Part shown: one piece after another, positions 31,427 to 39,439 of the stretch
Layout of the letters: each line of letters begins with the position of its first letter
Numbering within the stretch: position 1 is the stretch's first letter
Source of the DNA: Streptomyces sp. LUP47B
GTDB lineage: Bacteria; Actinomycetota; Actinomycetes; Streptomycetales; Streptomycetaceae
NCBI RefSeq assembly: GCF_001746295.1
Contig: NZ_MJAH01000017.1
Location: 149,590 to 197,885 of the forward strand
Direction: 5' to 3'
Length of the DNA: 48,296 nt
Program-made: the position numbers and the translations under genes
The notes under the pieces: generated by a model
What the model was told of the DNA's origin: nothing
The model's input: the letters and a program-made list of their open reading frames with translations, nothing else
Database searches by the model: none

Positions 31427-32428
31427 TCACACCGTCGTGGGCAACGCTTTCGCGCCATCTTCGGTGACTCGGGTGGCACCGAAGTACTCAGAAGTGTCGA
31501 TCGGGTCGAACCGGATCACAGCACCTGTTCTCGGTGCGTCGATCATGTACCCGCCGCCCACATAAATCCCCACATGGTGGATGGCGCGCGAGTTGGTGAG
31601 GTCCGTGGAGAAGAACACCAGGTCCCCCGGCAGCAGTTCACTTCTGGCCGGATGCGGGCCGGCGTTGTACTGGTCGTTCGCGACGCGCGGCAGGGTGATG
31701 CCCACGCTCTCGTACGAGGCCTGCGTCAGCCCGGAACAGTCGAAGCGGCCGCCCTGCTCGGCGGTACCGGTCCCGCCCCACAGATAAGGGGTCCCGAGTT
31801 TCTTCTGCGCGTAGTAGATGGCCCCGGCGGCCTGCTTGGAGGGATCGACCCGGCTCACCGGCGCCGCGAAGCTCTCCTCCAGGGTCGTGATGGTCTTCAC
31901 GTAGTTCTGGGTTTCCCTGTACGGCGGCACGCCCCCGTACTTGATGACGGCGTAGGCGCCCGCGTTGTAGGAGGCGAGCATGTTCTCGGTGATGTTCCCC
32001 GGGACGTCCTTCACATAGGACGCGAGCGAGCAGTCGTAGGAAGCCGCCGAGGGGATCGCGTCGTTGGGATCCCATACGTCCTTGTCGCCGTCGCCGTCCC
32101 CGTCGACCCCGTGCGTGGCCCAGGTCCCCGGAATGAACTGCGCTATTCCCTGCGCCGCCGCGGCGCTCTGGGCCTTCGGGTTGAAGCCGCTCTCCTGGTA
32201 GAGCTGGGCGGCGAGCAGGGCCGGGTTGATGGCGGGGCAGAGGTTGCCCCACTTCTGCACGAGGTTCTGGTAGGCGGCCGGAACGGCGCCCTTGGCCAGG
32301 GCCCTGGTGGCTCCGCCCACCCCGTTGGTGAGGTTGCCCGCGACGACGTAGACCCCCACGACGAGCAGCATCACGAAGCTGAGCCCCGCCCCGAGAACGG
32401 CGCCCGTCACGAGCCACGCCTTACGCAC
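31427..32428 (-). CDS. Membrane-anchored lytic transglycosylase plus NlpC/P60 endopeptidase
   Basis: A 333-residue bifunctional peptidoglycan hydrolase. A membrane helix (residues about 5-30) is followed by a lysozyme-like SLT domain (catalytic Glu79 in LYQESGFNP; IAQFIPGTW; LASYNAGAYAV) and a C-terminal NlpC/P60 domain (Cys231 in FDCSGL, His285 in HHVGIYV). This architecture is typical of the VirB1-like enzyme that opens the wall for type IV secretion in Gram-positives, and the T4SS-like operon lies 7 kb away. GTG 32428 (VRKAWLVTG) is favoured by the upstream GAGGGGCGG; GTG 32449 would add 7 residues. An acidic DGDGDGDKD insert in the SLT domain may bind calcium. Confidence 0.9.
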   Translation of the reverse strand: MRKAWLVTGAVLGAGLSFVMLLVVGVYVVAGNLTNGVGGATRALAKGAVPAAYQNLVQKWGNLCPAINPALLAAQLYQESGFNPKAQSAAAAQGIAQFIPGTWATHGVDGDGDGDKDVWDPNDAIPSAASYDCSLASYVKDVPGNITENMLASYNAGAYAVIKYGGVPPYRETQNYVKTITTLEESFAAPVSRVDPSKQAAGAIYYAQKKLGTPYLWGGTGTAEQGGRFDCSGLTQASYESVGITLPRVANDQYNAGPHPARSELLPGDLVFFSTDLTNSRAIHHVGIYVGGGYMIDAPRTGAVIRFDPIDTSEYFGATRVTEDGAKALPTTV

Positions 32429-32522
32429 CGTCAACCGCCCCTCGGCCACTGGGAGTCCGCCCGCGTCAGTCTAGGAGCTTCCCCGAAGGAAACCGGGGTA
32501 CTCGGCCGGGTCGGCGCGAAGA

Positions 32523-33248
32523 TCAGCGGACCACGTCCCGGTAGAGCGCGGCGGCCTCCGCCCCGAGGGCCACGCTGTACGACACGTCGGGCGTCGCCCC
32601 GCCGTTCTCGTGCCCGCCGAGCACCCCCACGACCTGCCCGTTCCCGTTCACCCACGGGCTGCCGCTGGTCCCGCCGGTGAACTTCGGGCAGTCGATGCGC
32701 TGTTGCGTACGGCTGTGCGAGGTCGGCTTGTTGGTGCAGCTGATCGGCAGCTCACGGGAGGCGGGATACCCGGTGACGGTGACGGCGGTGGACCCGGTGG
32801 CGGTGCCGGTCACGAACCGGTTCCCGCCGACGGCGTCCTGGATGTCCCCCTCGACCGTGGCGAAGGCGACGTCACTGTCCTCGTCCTGCCCCTTGGACCA
32901 CCCCTCGGGCAGGTACCGCTCGAGCACCTTCCACTTCCCGTACGGCGCTGCCCCGTCCCGGTAGCCGGGCACGAACACGAGACCGTCGTCGCCGTTGTCG
33001 AGACAGTGCGCGGCGGTGACGAGAAGGTCCCGGTGCGGGCTGCGGACGACAGAGGCGGTGCAGAAGTGCTTCTTGCCGGCGAAGAGAGCCCCCACGCGGG
33101 CGCTCTGCGAGGTCGCCGCGGCGACCGTCGTCACGCCGAAGGGCCCCGCCCCGTCGTCGGCGGCCGCCTCGGAGGCCGAGGTGACGGTGAGCAGGACGGC
33201 TGCGGCGTGGAGAGCGAGACGTGGCGTGCACTTCACGGAAGGCAGCAT
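32523..33248 (-). CDS. Secreted trypsin-like serine protease
   Basis: A 241-residue chymotrypsin-fold protease with a signal peptide ending around ASEAAADD. Catalytic residues: His81 in VTAAHC, Asp126 in DEDSDVAFA, Ser195 in GGTSGSPWV. Cys pairs (Cys63/Cys82, Cys171/Cys187) fit two disulfides. The GTSGSP variant occurs in the V8/glutamyl-endopeptidase-like branch. Start uncertain: ATG 33248 is used, ATG 33272 and GTG 33236 are alternatives, none with a strong ribosome site. It lies 94 nt upstream of the transglycosylase/NlpC gene on the same strand. Extracellular; substrate unknown. Confidence 0.87.
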   Translation of the reverse strand: MLPSVKCTPRLALHAAAVLLTVTSASEAAADDGAGPFGVTTVAAATSQSARVGALFAGKKHFCTASVVRSPHRDLLVTAAHCLDNGDDGLVFVPGYRDGAAPYGKWKVLERYLPEGWSKGQDEDSDVAFATVEGDIQDAVGGNRFVTGTATGSTAVTVTGYPASRELPISCTNKPTSHSRTQQRIDCPKFTGGTSGSPWVNGNGQVVGVLGGHENGGATPDVSYSVALGAEAAALYRDVVR

Positions 33249-33357
33249 TCCGTACGAAGGTGAGAAAAGCATCAAGGAGCGAGCGCGGCCCTGGTCACCG
33301 TGTGGATCGCGCGCTCCGGGGCAACCGGGTCCCGACGACCGAACCCGGGAGGCCTGT

Positions 33358-34257
33358 GTGTTCGACGGTTTCGAACTGACGCGGTGCGAGGGCGACGACG
33401 GCGTCCGGCTGCGGGTACGGCACGGCGGCAGCGGCCCCGCCGTGCTGTTCCTGCACGGACATCCCCGTACGCACGCCACCTGGCACCGCGTCGCCCCGCT
33501 GCTGGCCGCGGCCGGTCACACCGTCGTCTGCCCCGATCTGCGCGGCTACGGCCGCTCGGACAAGCCCGCCACCGACCCGGAACACCGCCCCTACTCCAAA
33601 CGGGTGATGGCCGGCGACTGCCTCGCGGTCATGCGCCGGCTCGGGCACGAGCGGTTCGCGGTCGTCGGGCACGACCGGGGCGCGTACGTGGCCACCCGCC
33701 TCGCCCTCGACCACCCCGAGGCCGTGTCCGCCGTCAGCGTGCTGGACGCCGTCCCCATCGGGGAGGCCCTGCGCCGCTGCGACGCCGGCTTCGCCGCGAG
33801 CTGGTGGCACTGGTTCTTCCTCGGCCAGACGGACAAGCCCGCCGAACGCGTCATCAACGCCGACCCCGACGCCTGGTACACGGCCACGGCCGAGCAGATG
33901 GGCGCCGAGGCGTACGAGGACTACCGGCAGGCGATCCACGACCCGGCCACCGTGCACGCCATGTGCGAGGACTACCGGGCCGGCCTCGGTGTCGACCGGG
34001 AGCACGACGACGCCGACCGCCGGGCCGACCGGCGCATCGACAGCCCGCTCCAGATCCTGTGGGCCACGCGGGACGACATGACCGACCTCTACGGCGACGT
34101 CCTGGACGTCTGGCGCGACTGGGCCGGCGACCGGCTGGAGGGCGGTCCGATCGACTCCGGCCACCACATGGCCGAGGAGGCCCCGGAGGCACTCGCAGGC
34201 GCGCTGCGCGCCTTCTGGGCGAACGCCGGACACCTGACCGGGAGCACGCGCCCGTGA
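33358..34257 (+). CDS. Alpha/beta hydrolase, haloacetate dehalogenase-like
   Basis: A 299-residue soluble enzyme. The oxyanion segment is FLHGHPRTHATWHRV, the nucleophile elbow is GHDRGAY with Asp106 (not Ser) as nucleophile, and the catalytic His is in DSGHHMAEE. Asp in GHDRG together with RGYGRSDKP is typical of fluoroacetate/haloacetate dehalogenases and related epoxide hydrolases. GTG 33358 follows GGGAGG at 6 nt; a much longer upstream frame is only a shadow of the divergent protease gene. Convergent with the SDR gene, one base between stops. Natural substrate unknown. Confidence 0.87.
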   Translation: MFDGFELTRCEGDDGVRLRVRHGGSGPAVLFLHGHPRTHATWHRVAPLLAAAGHTVVCPDLRGYGRSDKPATDPEHRPYSKRVMAGDCLAVMRRLGHERFAVVGHDRGAYVATRLALDHPEAVSAVSVLDAVPIGEALRRCDAGFAASWWHWFFLGQTDKPAERVINADPDAWYTATAEQMGAEAYEDYRQAIHDPATVHAMCEDYRAGLGVDREHDDADRRADRRIDSPLQILWATRDDMTDLYGDVLDVWRDWAGDRLEGGPIDSGHHMAEEAPEALAGALRAFWANAGHLTGSTRP

Positions 34258-34258
34258 C

Positions 34259-35173
34259 TCAGCCCCGCGTCCCCACACCCTGTGGAAAACGTGTCCCCGT
34301 CAGCTCCTCCGACGCCGTCCACAGGCGCCGGGCGACGGCAGGGTCACTCGCGGCCGCGCTCCGGCCCACCAGAGTCGGCGCACCCCTCATCTCGCCGAGC
34401 CCGTCCGGCCCGACATAGCTCGCCCCCGGCAGCTCCTGCGTCGCCGCGTACAGCGTGGGCAGTGCGCCCGCGCGGTCGTCCTGCGCCAGGAACCTGTTGC
34501 CGAACCTCATGAACACCCGGGCCGCCGGACTCGCCGCGTGGCTCTGGAGGTTGGTGGCCGAGTAGCCGGGGTGGGCCGCCAGGGCGCGGACCTTGGAACC
34601 CGACTCCGTCAGCCGGCGCTGGAGCTCCAGCACGAACAGCAGGTTCGCGAGCTTCGACTGGCCGTACACGCCCCTCGGGTCGTAGGCCGACGTCCTGTTC
34701 AGGTCGTCGAAGTCGATCCGCTGGTCGCCCCAGCGGTGTGCGCCCGAGGACACCGTCACGACCCGGTCGGTGACGTACGGCAACAGCAGGTTCGTCAGCG
34801 CGAAGTGGCCCAGATGGTTCGTGCCGAACTGCATCTCGAAGCCGTCCGCCGTCCGCTGCTGCGGGATCATCATCACGCCCGCGTTGTTGATCAGCAGATC
34901 CAGCGGGCGGTCCCACCCGGCCGCGAACTCCCGCACCGACGACAGGTCCGCCAGGTCCAGCCGCCGGACCTCCGTGCTGCCGTTCACGGTCCTCGCCGCC
35001 GCCTCGCCGCGCTCCGGGTCCCGTACGGCGAACACGACGTGCGCGCCCGCCCCGGCCAGGGCCTGCGCGGCCCGGAGTCCGATACCGCTGTTCGCCCCCG
35101 TGACCACGGCCGTGCGGCCGGTCTGGTCGGGGAGGCGGGTCGCGTTCCACTTCTGCTGCTTGTCGGTAGCCAT
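34259..35173 (-). CDS. Short-chain dehydrogenase/reductase
   Basis: A 304-residue NAD(P)-dependent oxidoreductase with TGANSGIG (25-32), the acidic/basic cofactor-selecting VRDPERGE segment, NNAGVM, catalytic Ser in VSSGAH and Tyr-x3-Lys in YGQSK. The long C-terminus resembles the retinol-dehydrogenase-like/WWOX-type SDR branch common in actinobacteria. It is divergent from a TetR gene whose product is its likely repressor. A near-consensus promoter places transcription start at or next to the ATG at 35173, implying a leaderless message. Confidence 0.9.
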   Translation of the reverse strand: MATDKQQKWNATRLPDQTGRTAVVTGANSGIGLRAAQALAGAGAHVVFAVRDPERGEAAARTVNGSTEVRRLDLADLSSVREFAAGWDRPLDLLINNAGVMMIPQQRTADGFEMQFGTNHLGHFALTNLLLPYVTDRVVTVSSGAHRWGDQRIDFDDLNRTSAYDPRGVYGQSKLANLLFVLELQRRLTESGSKVRALAAHPGYSATNLQSHAASPAARVFMRFGNRFLAQDDRAGALPTLYAATQELPGASYVGPDGLGEMRGAPTLVGRSAAASDPAVARRLWTASEELTGTRFPQGVGTRG

Positions 35174-35179
35174 GGCCCG

Positions 35180-35208
35180 AATGTAGACGCCGCCAACAAT
35201 GCTGTCAA
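35180..35208 (-). promoter_or_regulatory. SDR promoter: TTGACA, 17 bp, TACATT
   Basis: On the minus strand, -35 TTGACA (35203-35208) and -10 TACATT (35180-35185) are separated by exactly 17 bp. The -10 ends 7 bp before the ATG, so the transcript would begin at or near the start codon. Confidence 0.72.
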
Positions 35209-35253
35209 CGACAACAATGATGACAACGACAACAATGCTGGCGCCGCCTACAT
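35181..35253. promoter_or_regulatory. Divergent operator region: three 18-bp direct repeats inside an inverted repeat
   Basis: Three units starting CAACAATG(C/A)TG at 35194, 35212 and 35230 (18-bp period; the third is partial). They are enclosed by an imperfect inverted repeat, ATGTAGACGCCGCCA (35181-35195) and TGGCGCCGCCTACAT (35239-35253), 13 of 15 matching. The array covers the SDR -35 element, so it is the likely TetR binding region. For TetR, TACGAT at 35259-35264 is a possible -10. Confidence 0.7.
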
Positions 35254-35271
35254 CCGGATACGATGGCACCC

Positions 35272-35877
35272 ATGCCAGCCGAGAAGCCCGCGAGCCGCCC
35301 CTACCACCACGGAGACCTGCGCTCCGCCCTCCTCGACGCCGCCGAGCGCACCCTCCGCGACAAGGGCACCGCCTCCCTCTCCCTGCGGGAACTCGCCCGC
35401 GACCTCGGCGTCAGCCACGCCGCCCCCGGCCGGCACTTCAAGGACAAGCAGGCCCTGCTCAACGCACTCGCCCTGGTCGGATACGACCGCATGGCCGAGG
35501 CCCTCGAGGCCGCCGACGAACCGGGGCTCGCCCTCCGGGACCGCCTCACCGTCCTCGCCAGGACCTACCTCGGATTCGCCATCGACAACGCCGAGCTGCT
35601 GGAGCTGATGTACGCCCGCAAGCACAAGCCCGAGGCCGCCGAACAGATGGCCGCCGGGATCGACCGCACGGTGGGCGCCCTGGCCCGGGCCGTCGCCGCC
35701 GCCCAGCAGCGCGGCGAGATCGTCGACGGCGACCCCGAGCAGCTCACCCTCGTCGTGGGCACCTCCCTGCACGGCCTCGCGTCCTTCGCCGCCACCGGCA
35801 TGTTCACCACCGAGGCCGCCATGCAGGCCGTGCCGGAACTGGTCCACCACCTGATGCACGGCCTCGAGCCCCGCTGA
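35272..35877 (+). CDS. TetR-family transcriptional regulator
   Basis: A 201-residue repressor. The N-terminal TetR HTH spans residues about 10-55 (RPYHHGDLRSALLDAAERTL ... SLRELARDLGVSHAAPGRHFKDKQALLNALA), with a WHG-type C-terminal ligand domain (TRTVGALARAVAAAQQRGEIVDGD-like helix, HGLASFAATGMF). ATG 35272 is chosen because a TACGAT -10 lies 7 bp upstream, which would make it leaderless like the divergent SDR; ATG 35263 (MAPMPAEK) is an alternative. It probably represses itself and the SDR gene through the 18-bp repeat array. Ligand unknown. Confidence 0.9.
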   Translation: MPAEKPASRPYHHGDLRSALLDAAERTLRDKGTASLSLRELARDLGVSHAAPGRHFKDKQALLNALALVGYDRMAEALEAADEPGLALRDRLTVLARTYLGFAIDNAELLELMYARKHKPEAAEQMAAGIDRTVGALARAVAAAQQRGEIVDGDPEQLTLVVGTSLHGLASFAATGMFTTEAAMQAVPELVHHLMHGLEPR

Positions 35878-35995
35878 CCGGAAACCCGAACCGCCGTCAC
35901 GTGCCCGGGAGTTGTGTGCGACGCGTGTAGATGGTCAAGCCGTGACCATCCCCCGCCCATCCGCCCGCCATTGATCAGCAATCCCCCAACGCCCT

Positions 35996-36144
35996 TGGGT
36001 ATGGCGGAAGTCAGGATTCCACCGCCCGCCTTGTTGTCACGTACTCAACAAGGCGATGGTCTACACGGGTCGCCGCCCCCACCGGGAACCTCACCGGTGG
36101 TCCCCCACCGCAGGCCTCTGCAACCACTCTCAGGAGGCTGTACG
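35996..36144 (+). promoter_or_regulatory. Upstream region of protease copy 1, shared with copy 2
   Basis: Contains GGTATGGCGGAAGTCAGGAT and an 8-bp inverted repeat CCTTGTTG/CAACAAGG (36029-36036, 36046-36053); similar sequence recurs before the second protease. The end is AGGAGGCTGTACG directly before TTG 36145, a strong ribosome site that fixes the start. Confidence 0.55.
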
Positions 36145-37488
36145 TTGCGTACTTCCCGTTCCCCCCACATATCCGGCAGATGGCGCCGGGCCGGCTCCAC
36201 CGCCGTGGCCACCTCCGCCCTCGTCCTCGCCGGACTCGGCACCGCCGTCCACGCGACCGCTGCCACGCCCGACCACGTGAGCGCCAAGGCCGTCGCCACC
36301 GCCGTCGCCAAGGCCCATGTGCAGTACCAGAGCGCGTGTGACGCCACCCCCAAGAAGGGCTACGCCGCCTGCAACGCCCTGCGCGTCACCGGTGGCACCA
36401 CCGCGTTCATGGAGAAGCAGGCCGCACTGAAGGGCATGACCGCCAAGACGCTCAAGCCGAACGCCTCCTCCGCGAGCCCGACCGGCTACGGCCCGAGCGA
36501 CCTCCAGGACGCCTACGGCCTGACCGACGCATCCGCAGCCAACGGCTCCGGCGAGACCATCGCCATCGTCGACGCCTACGACGACCCCAACGCCGCCGCG
36601 GACCTGGCCACCTACCGCAGCTACTACGGCCTGTCGGCCTGCACGACCGCCAACGGCTGCTTCAAGAAGGTCTCGCAGACCGGCTCCACGACCTCCCTGC
36701 CCACCGCCGACAGCGGCTGGGCCGGTGAGATCTCCCTCGACCTCGACATGGTCTCCGCCATCGCCCCGAACGCCAAGATCCTGCTGGTCGAGGCGAGTTC
36801 GTCGAGCATGGCCAACCTGGGCAAGGCGGTCAACGAGGCCGTCACCCTGGGCGCCAAGTTCGTCTCCAACTCCTACGGCGGCTCCGAGTCCTCCTCCGAC
36901 ACCTCCTACGACTCCTCGTACTTCAACCACCCCGGCGTCGCCATCACCGTCTCCGCCGGCGACGAGGGCTACGGCGCCGAATACCCGGCCGCCTCCAAGT
37001 ACGTCACCGCGGTCGGCGGCACCAAGCTGTCCACGTCCTCCAACTCCCGCGGCTGGACCGAGACCGTCTGGAAGACCAGCAGCACCGAGGGCACGGGCTC
37101 GGGCTGCTCCTCGTACGACGCCAAGCCGAGCTGGCAGACCGACACCGGCTGCACCAAGCGCATGATCTCGGACGTCTCCGCCGTGGCCGACCCCGCCACC
37201 GGTGTCTCCGTCTACGACTCCTACGGCTCCGACGGCACGGGCTGGAACACCTACGGCGGCACCAGCGCCTCGTCCCCCATCATCGCGTCGGTGTACGCCC
37301 TCGCGGGCACCCCGGGCAGCAGCGACTACCCGGCCCAGTACCCCTACGAGGACACCACCGCCCTCAACGACGTGACCTCCGGCAACAACGGCTCCTGCTC
37401 CACGAGCTACTTCTGCACCGCCAAGTCGGGCTACGACGGCCCGACCGGCCTCGGCACCCCGGAAGGCCTGGACGCCTTCACCGGCTGA
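36145..37488 (+). CDS. Secreted S53 (sedolisin/kumamolisin-type) serine-carboxyl protease, copy 1
   Basis: A 447-residue exported protease. The TTG start is fixed by AGGAGG 7 nt upstream; the signal peptide runs to about AVHATAA (residue 40). Catalytic residues are Glu195 and Asp199 in GEISLDLDM, Asp273 in SAGDEGYG, and Ser374 in GGTSASSP, the sedolisin set. The substrate-side calcium region at the C-terminus (GYDGPTGLGTPEG) is kept. Only about 70 residues lie between the signal peptide and the catalytic domain, so the usual long prodomain is missing. Sedolisins act best in acid, but the many Ser/Tyr/Gly and few charged residues here say little about pH optimum. Tandem paralogue of the next gene. 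Confidence 0.9.
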   Translation: MRTSRSPHISGRWRRAGSTAVATSALVLAGLGTAVHATAATPDHVSAKAVATAVAKAHVQYQSACDATPKKGYAACNALRVTGGTTAFMEKQAALKGMTAKTLKPNASSASPTGYGPSDLQDAYGLTDASAANGSGETIAIVDAYDDPNAAADLATYRSYYGLSACTTANGCFKKVSQTGSTTSLPTADSGWAGEISLDLDMVSAIAPNAKILLVEASSSSMANLGKAVNEAVTLGAKFVSNSYGGSESSSDTSYDSSYFNHPGVAITVSAGDEGYGAEYPAASKYVTAVGGTKLSTSSNSRGWTETVWKTSSTEGTGSGCSSYDAKPSWQTDTGCTKRMISDVSAVADPATGVSVYDSYGSDGTGWNTYGGTSASSPIIASVYALAGTPGSSDYPAQYPYEDTTALNDVTSGNNGSCSTSYFCTAKSGYDGPTGLGTPEGLDAFTG

Positions 37489-37572
37489 TCCGGTCCCTGA
37501 GTGTCCCCGTCGGGTCAACGGAGCGCCGCCCTCGAGAGGGGGACGTGGGGTCCCCTCCGGCGGCACAACGGC

Positions 37573-37603
37573 AACGGGTCGCGACATCCGGTCGCGGCCC
37601 GTT
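37573..37603 (+). terminator. Terminator after protease copy 1
   Basis: 13-bp stem AACGGGTCGCGAC/GTCGCGGCCCGTT (one G-T wobble) with loop ATCCG. The AACGGG...CCCGTT ends are also used in the terminator of copy 2. Confidence 0.75.
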
Positions 37604-37682
37604 CGCCGTGTCCGCGCGAGTCAAGTCACCACCGCCCGCGGTCCATCGAGCGGCCATGCACGAGTAAGCCCGGGACAACTTT

Positions 37683-37835
37683 CGGTATGGCGGAGGTCAG
37701 AATTCAAGCCATTCTCTGTTGTCGCGTACGGAACAAGGTGGACCGTCGTCACAGGCCGCCGCCCGCCGCCGGGGAAACCGCACCGACGGCACGCACCCGC
37801 ACCGCCCCTGTCCCTCACCATCAGGAGGCTGCACC
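37683..37835 (+). promoter_or_regulatory. Upstream region of protease copy 2
   Basis: Copy of the element before the first protease: CGGTATGGCGGAGGTCAGAA, then TGTTGTCGCGTACGGAACAA at the place of the inverted repeat, and AGGAGGCTGCACC directly before TTG 37836. The rest of the inter-protease gap (37604-37682) shows no gene. Confidence 0.55.
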
Positions 37836-39110
37836 TTGCGTACCGACTTCCCCCACATACGCCTGAGATGGCACCGCGTCGGCTCCGCCGCGGCCGTCAC
37901 CGCCGCCCTCGTCCTCGCCGGCTTCGGCACCGCGGTCCACGCGGACGCGACGACCTCGTCCAAGGTCACCTGGGCCGCGACCCCCTGCGCCACCCCCAAG
38001 AAGACCGGCGAACTCGCCTGCAACTCCCTCCGCGTGACGGGCGGCACCACCGCCTTCCAGAAAGCCCGGGGCATCACCCACAAGGCCGCCGACGCCGCCA
38101 CCCCCTCCGGCTACGGCCCGAGCGACCTCCAGTCGGCGTACGGCCTGACCGCGGCGGCCGCAGCCAACGGCTCAGGCGAGACCATCGCCATCGTCGACGC
38201 CTACAACGACCCCAACGCCGAGGCGGACCTCGCCAAGTACCGCTCGTACGACGGCCTGTCGGCCTGCACGACCGCCAACGGCTGCTTCAAGAAGGTCTCC
38301 CAGACCGGCTCCACGACCTCCCTGCCCTCAAGCGACGCCGGCTGGTCCGAGGAGATCTCCCTCGACCTCGACATGGTCTCCGCCATCGCCCCGAACGCCA
38401 AGATCCTTCTCGTCGAGGCCAAGTCGGCCACCATGGCCAACCTGGGCAAGGCGGTGAACGAGGCCGTCACCCTGGGCGCCAAGTTCGTCTCCAACTCCTA
38501 CGGCGGCTCCGAGTCCTCCTCCGACACCTCCTACGACTCCTCGTACTTCAACCACCCCGGCGTCGCCATCACCGTCTCCGCCGGCGACGAAGGCTACGGC
38601 GCCGAATACCCCGCCGCCTCCAAGTACGTGACGTCGGTGGGCGGCACCGCGCTCTCCACCTCCTCCAACAGCCGCGGCTGGACCGAGACCGTCTGGAAGA
38701 CCAGCAGCACCGAGGGCACGGGCTCGGGCTGCTCCTCGTACGACGCCAAGCCGAGCTGGCAGACCGACACCGGCTGCACCAAGCGCATGATCGCCGACGT
38801 CTCCGCCGTGGCCGACCCGGCGACCGGCGTCTCCGTCTACGACTCCTACGGCGTCACCGCCGGCTGGTACACGTTCGGCGGCACCAGCGCCTCGTCCCCG
38901 ATCATCGCGGCCGTCTACGCGCTGGCCGGTACGCCCGGCAGCAGCGACTATCCGGCCCAGTACCCCTACAAGCGCACGTCCTCCCTCAACGACGTGACCT
39001 CGGGCAACAACGGCAGCTGCTCGACGAGCTACTTCTGCACCGCCACCTCGGGCTACGACGGCCCGACCGGGTGGGGCACCCCCAACGGAGTGAGCGCCTT
39101 CACCGGCTGA
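37836..39110 (+). CDS. Secreted S53 (sedolisin-type) protease, copy 2
   Basis: A 424-residue paralogue of the preceding protease with the same TTG start, ribosome site, signal-peptide plan and sedolisin residues: Glu and Asp in EEISLDLDM, Asp in SAGDEGYG, Ser in GGTSASSP. It is shorter by 23 residues, mainly in the segment after the signal peptide (the AVATAVAKAHVQYQ stretch of copy 1 is absent). Long stretches are identical at DNA level, for example about 130 nt from AACGAGGCCGTC to GGCGACGA, while the ends differ, which suggests recent duplication or gene conversion. It differs near the active-site Ser (GWYTFGGTSA versus GWNTYGGTSA), which could change specificity. Confidence 0.9.
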   Translation: MRTDFPHIRLRWHRVGSAAAVTAALVLAGFGTAVHADATTSSKVTWAATPCATPKKTGELACNSLRVTGGTTAFQKARGITHKAADAATPSGYGPSDLQSAYGLTAAAAANGSGETIAIVDAYNDPNAEADLAKYRSYDGLSACTTANGCFKKVSQTGSTTSLPSSDAGWSEEISLDLDMVSAIAPNAKILLVEAKSATMANLGKAVNEAVTLGAKFVSNSYGGSESSSDTSYDSSYFNHPGVAITVSAGDEGYGAEYPAASKYVTSVGGTALSTSSNSRGWTETVWKTSSTEGTGSGCSSYDAKPSWQTDTGCTKRMIADVSAVADPATGVSVYDSYGVTAGWYTFGGTSASSPIIAAVYALAGTPGSSDYPAQYPYKRTSSLNDVTSGNNGSCSTSYFCTATSGYDGPTGWGTPNGVSAFTG

Positions 39111-39121
39111 CTCTCCGTCAA

Positions 39122-39158
39122 CGAACGGGCCGCGGGCTCCCCTACCGCGGCCCGTTCG
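39122..39158 (+). terminator. Terminator after protease copy 2
   Basis: Perfect 14-bp stem CGAACGGGCCGCGG/CCGCGGCCCGTTCG with a 9-nt loop, 11 nt after the stop. Confidence 0.8.
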
Positions 39159-39320
39159 CCATGCCGGTGGCCCTCCGGGTTAGCCTTCACCCGCAGAACA
39201 TCGGTGCCAGAAGCGCCGCAGGTCGTAAGAGGGGTCAACGACGGAACCACACGACAGGTTCCGCTCAGGCCTCATTGCCCGGCGTTACCTCCCGTGATAC
39301 ACAGAGTGACCAGACATTCA

Positions 39321-39386
39321 TTCGTACGAAACCCGCCAACCAATGCCGCCAAGTCGACATACGACGGCGGAATTGTCGGCGACAAT
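39321..39386 (+). promoter_or_regulatory. Two palindromes upstream of the T4SS-like operon
   Basis: TTCGTACGAA (39321-39330) is a perfect 10-bp palindrome; ATTGTCG-G-CGACAAT (39372-39386) is a perfect 7-bp inverted repeat ending 53 bp before the first gene. The remaining gap 39159-39439 has no supported gene. These may be operators controlling the secretion-like operon. Confidence 0.45.
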
Positions 39387-39439
39387 GAGGCCTGACCTCT
39401 GCGCACTCGCAGGGGAGACGGAACTACCCACCAGGGGCG

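Noticed and set aside
32450..32522. c-di-AMP (ydaO) riboswitch in front of the NlpC/P60 hydrolase, as often found for such genes in Streptomyces
   Set aside because: Only about 90 nt separate it from the upstream protease gene and no ydaO motif is visible.
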